Shown: positions 43,727 to 44,064 of the stretch, in pieces
How positions within the stretch are numbered: position 1 is the first letter of the stretch
Layout: the number at the start of each line of letters is the position of its first letter
Assembly: GCA_947380375.1 (NCBI GenBank)
Contig: CANCQX010000008.1
Location: forward strand, 1-44,064
Length of the DNA: 44,064 nt
Direction of reading: 5' to 3'
Source of the DNA: Flavobacteriales bacterium
GTDB taxonomy: Bacteria; Bacteroidota; Bacteroidia; Flavobacteriales_D; Crocinitomicaceae
Notes under the pieces: model-generated
The model's database searches: none
Told to the model about the DNA's origin: nothing
What the model saw: only the letters and a program-made list of their open reading frames with translations
Made by a program: the position numbers and the translations under genes

Positions 43727-44064
43727 ATGAAAAAAGTAATCGTAAGTCTATTTGTAGCAATGTTTGTTGTAACAATTTCGAGTTTTAGTTTCTCGCAAAA
43801 TAAGGTTGAAAAAAATCTTGATTTAAGCGGTCATCATTTGTTAGCTATCAAGCACGCTGATGATATTGTTAATAGTAAGTCTCAAAAAGATGAATTCTTT
43901 TTGAAAAATGTAGACGATATTGCAAGAAGTTTAGAAAAGGCTGTAGAATCAAGAGAAGATTTAGAAAAATCTACTGCTGAAAAAAACAAATCAATGGCAA
44001 CACCTTATTTCAAAGAAATTGAAAAAAATCAAAATTTTGCTGCCAATCATATTAAAATGATACG
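43727..44064 (+). CDS. Secreted helical protein, 3' end outside window
   Basis: ATG at 43727 opens a frame with a clear signal peptide (MKKVIVSLFVAMFVVTISSF, cleavage likely after SFSFSQ) and at least 113 residues up to the window edge. The mature part is rich in Lys, Glu and Asn and predicted to be helical (KSQKDEFFLKNVDDIARSLE, KAVESREDLEKSTAEKNKS). It looks like a small exported helical-bundle protein; I recognise no family. Confidence 0.75.
   Translation, partial: MKKVIVSLFVAMFVVTISSFSFSQNKVEKNLDLSGHHLLAIKHADDIVNSKSQKDEFFLKNVDDIARSLEKAVESREDLEKSTAEKNKSMATPYFKEIEKNQNFAANHIKMI

Overview
The window is AT-rich DNA from a Bacteroidota bacterium. It carries promoters of the TTG/TAnnTTTG type, a PorZ-recO gene pair, type IX secretion (T9SS) C-terminal sorting domains, and start contexts without strong Shine-Dalgarno sequences. 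I would guess Flavobacteriales, possibly Crocinitomicaceae; the family is inference only.

About 1-30.96 kb looks like one integrated genetic island. Its right end is marked by a large serine recombinase gene (29319-30935) whose last 47 bases lie inside a tRNA-Arg gene (30889-30962, minus strand). The left end is not visible: I found no second copy of the tRNA-Arg 3' half, so the island probably runs off the left edge. The main cargo is a tightly packed minus-strand operon from 25053 down to 991. In transcription order it encodes: a small XRE regulator; a SNF2/HepA-type helicase resembling DrmD; a 1585-residue adenine methyltransferase resembling PglX/DrmMI; an unrecognised 373-residue protein; a pseudo-helicase that has lost its ATP-binding residues; an AlkB-type dioxygenase; a methyltransferase-like/Hsp70 fusion; a compact SF1 helicase that is the intact paralogue of the pseudo-helicase; a 640-residue protein with a long disordered segment; a 1993-residue DEAD/DUF1998 helicase resembling DruE or DrmA+DrmB; and a DEDDh exonuclease with a duplicated C-terminal domain. 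Most genes are 0-11 nt apart or overlap by 4 nt. I know of no named defence system with this full set. It shares parts with DISARM and Druantia but lacks their other signature genes, so it is the best candidate here for an undescribed anti-phage system.

Divergent from this operon, with 94 bp between, is a reverse transcriptase (YMDD) translationally coupled to an accessory gene (25148-27519), which resembles the defence-associated RTs. Next come two small minus-strand genes (a membrane peptide and a zinc-ribbon-like protein), then an integration cassette: a MerR-like DNA-binding protein, two micro-ORFs and the recombinase.

From 31 kb to the right edge the genes look chromosomal: porZ, recO, hutI (opposite strand), tRNA-Leu(CAA) with its own promoter and terminator, a three-gene envelope signalling unit (outer-membrane barrel, PstS-like binding protein, HAMP-PP2C phosphatase), an AAA ATPase/DUF234 gene, a secreted propeller protein with a T9SS tail, a small lysine-rich protein and the start of a secreted helical protein. 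The ATPase gene sits in a nested arrangement. A palindrome lies on each side of it, and outside these is a pair of 143-bp direct repeats (138/143 identical), each carrying the promoter and first 24 codons of the same truncated gene. This looks like a second small site of gene gain and loss.
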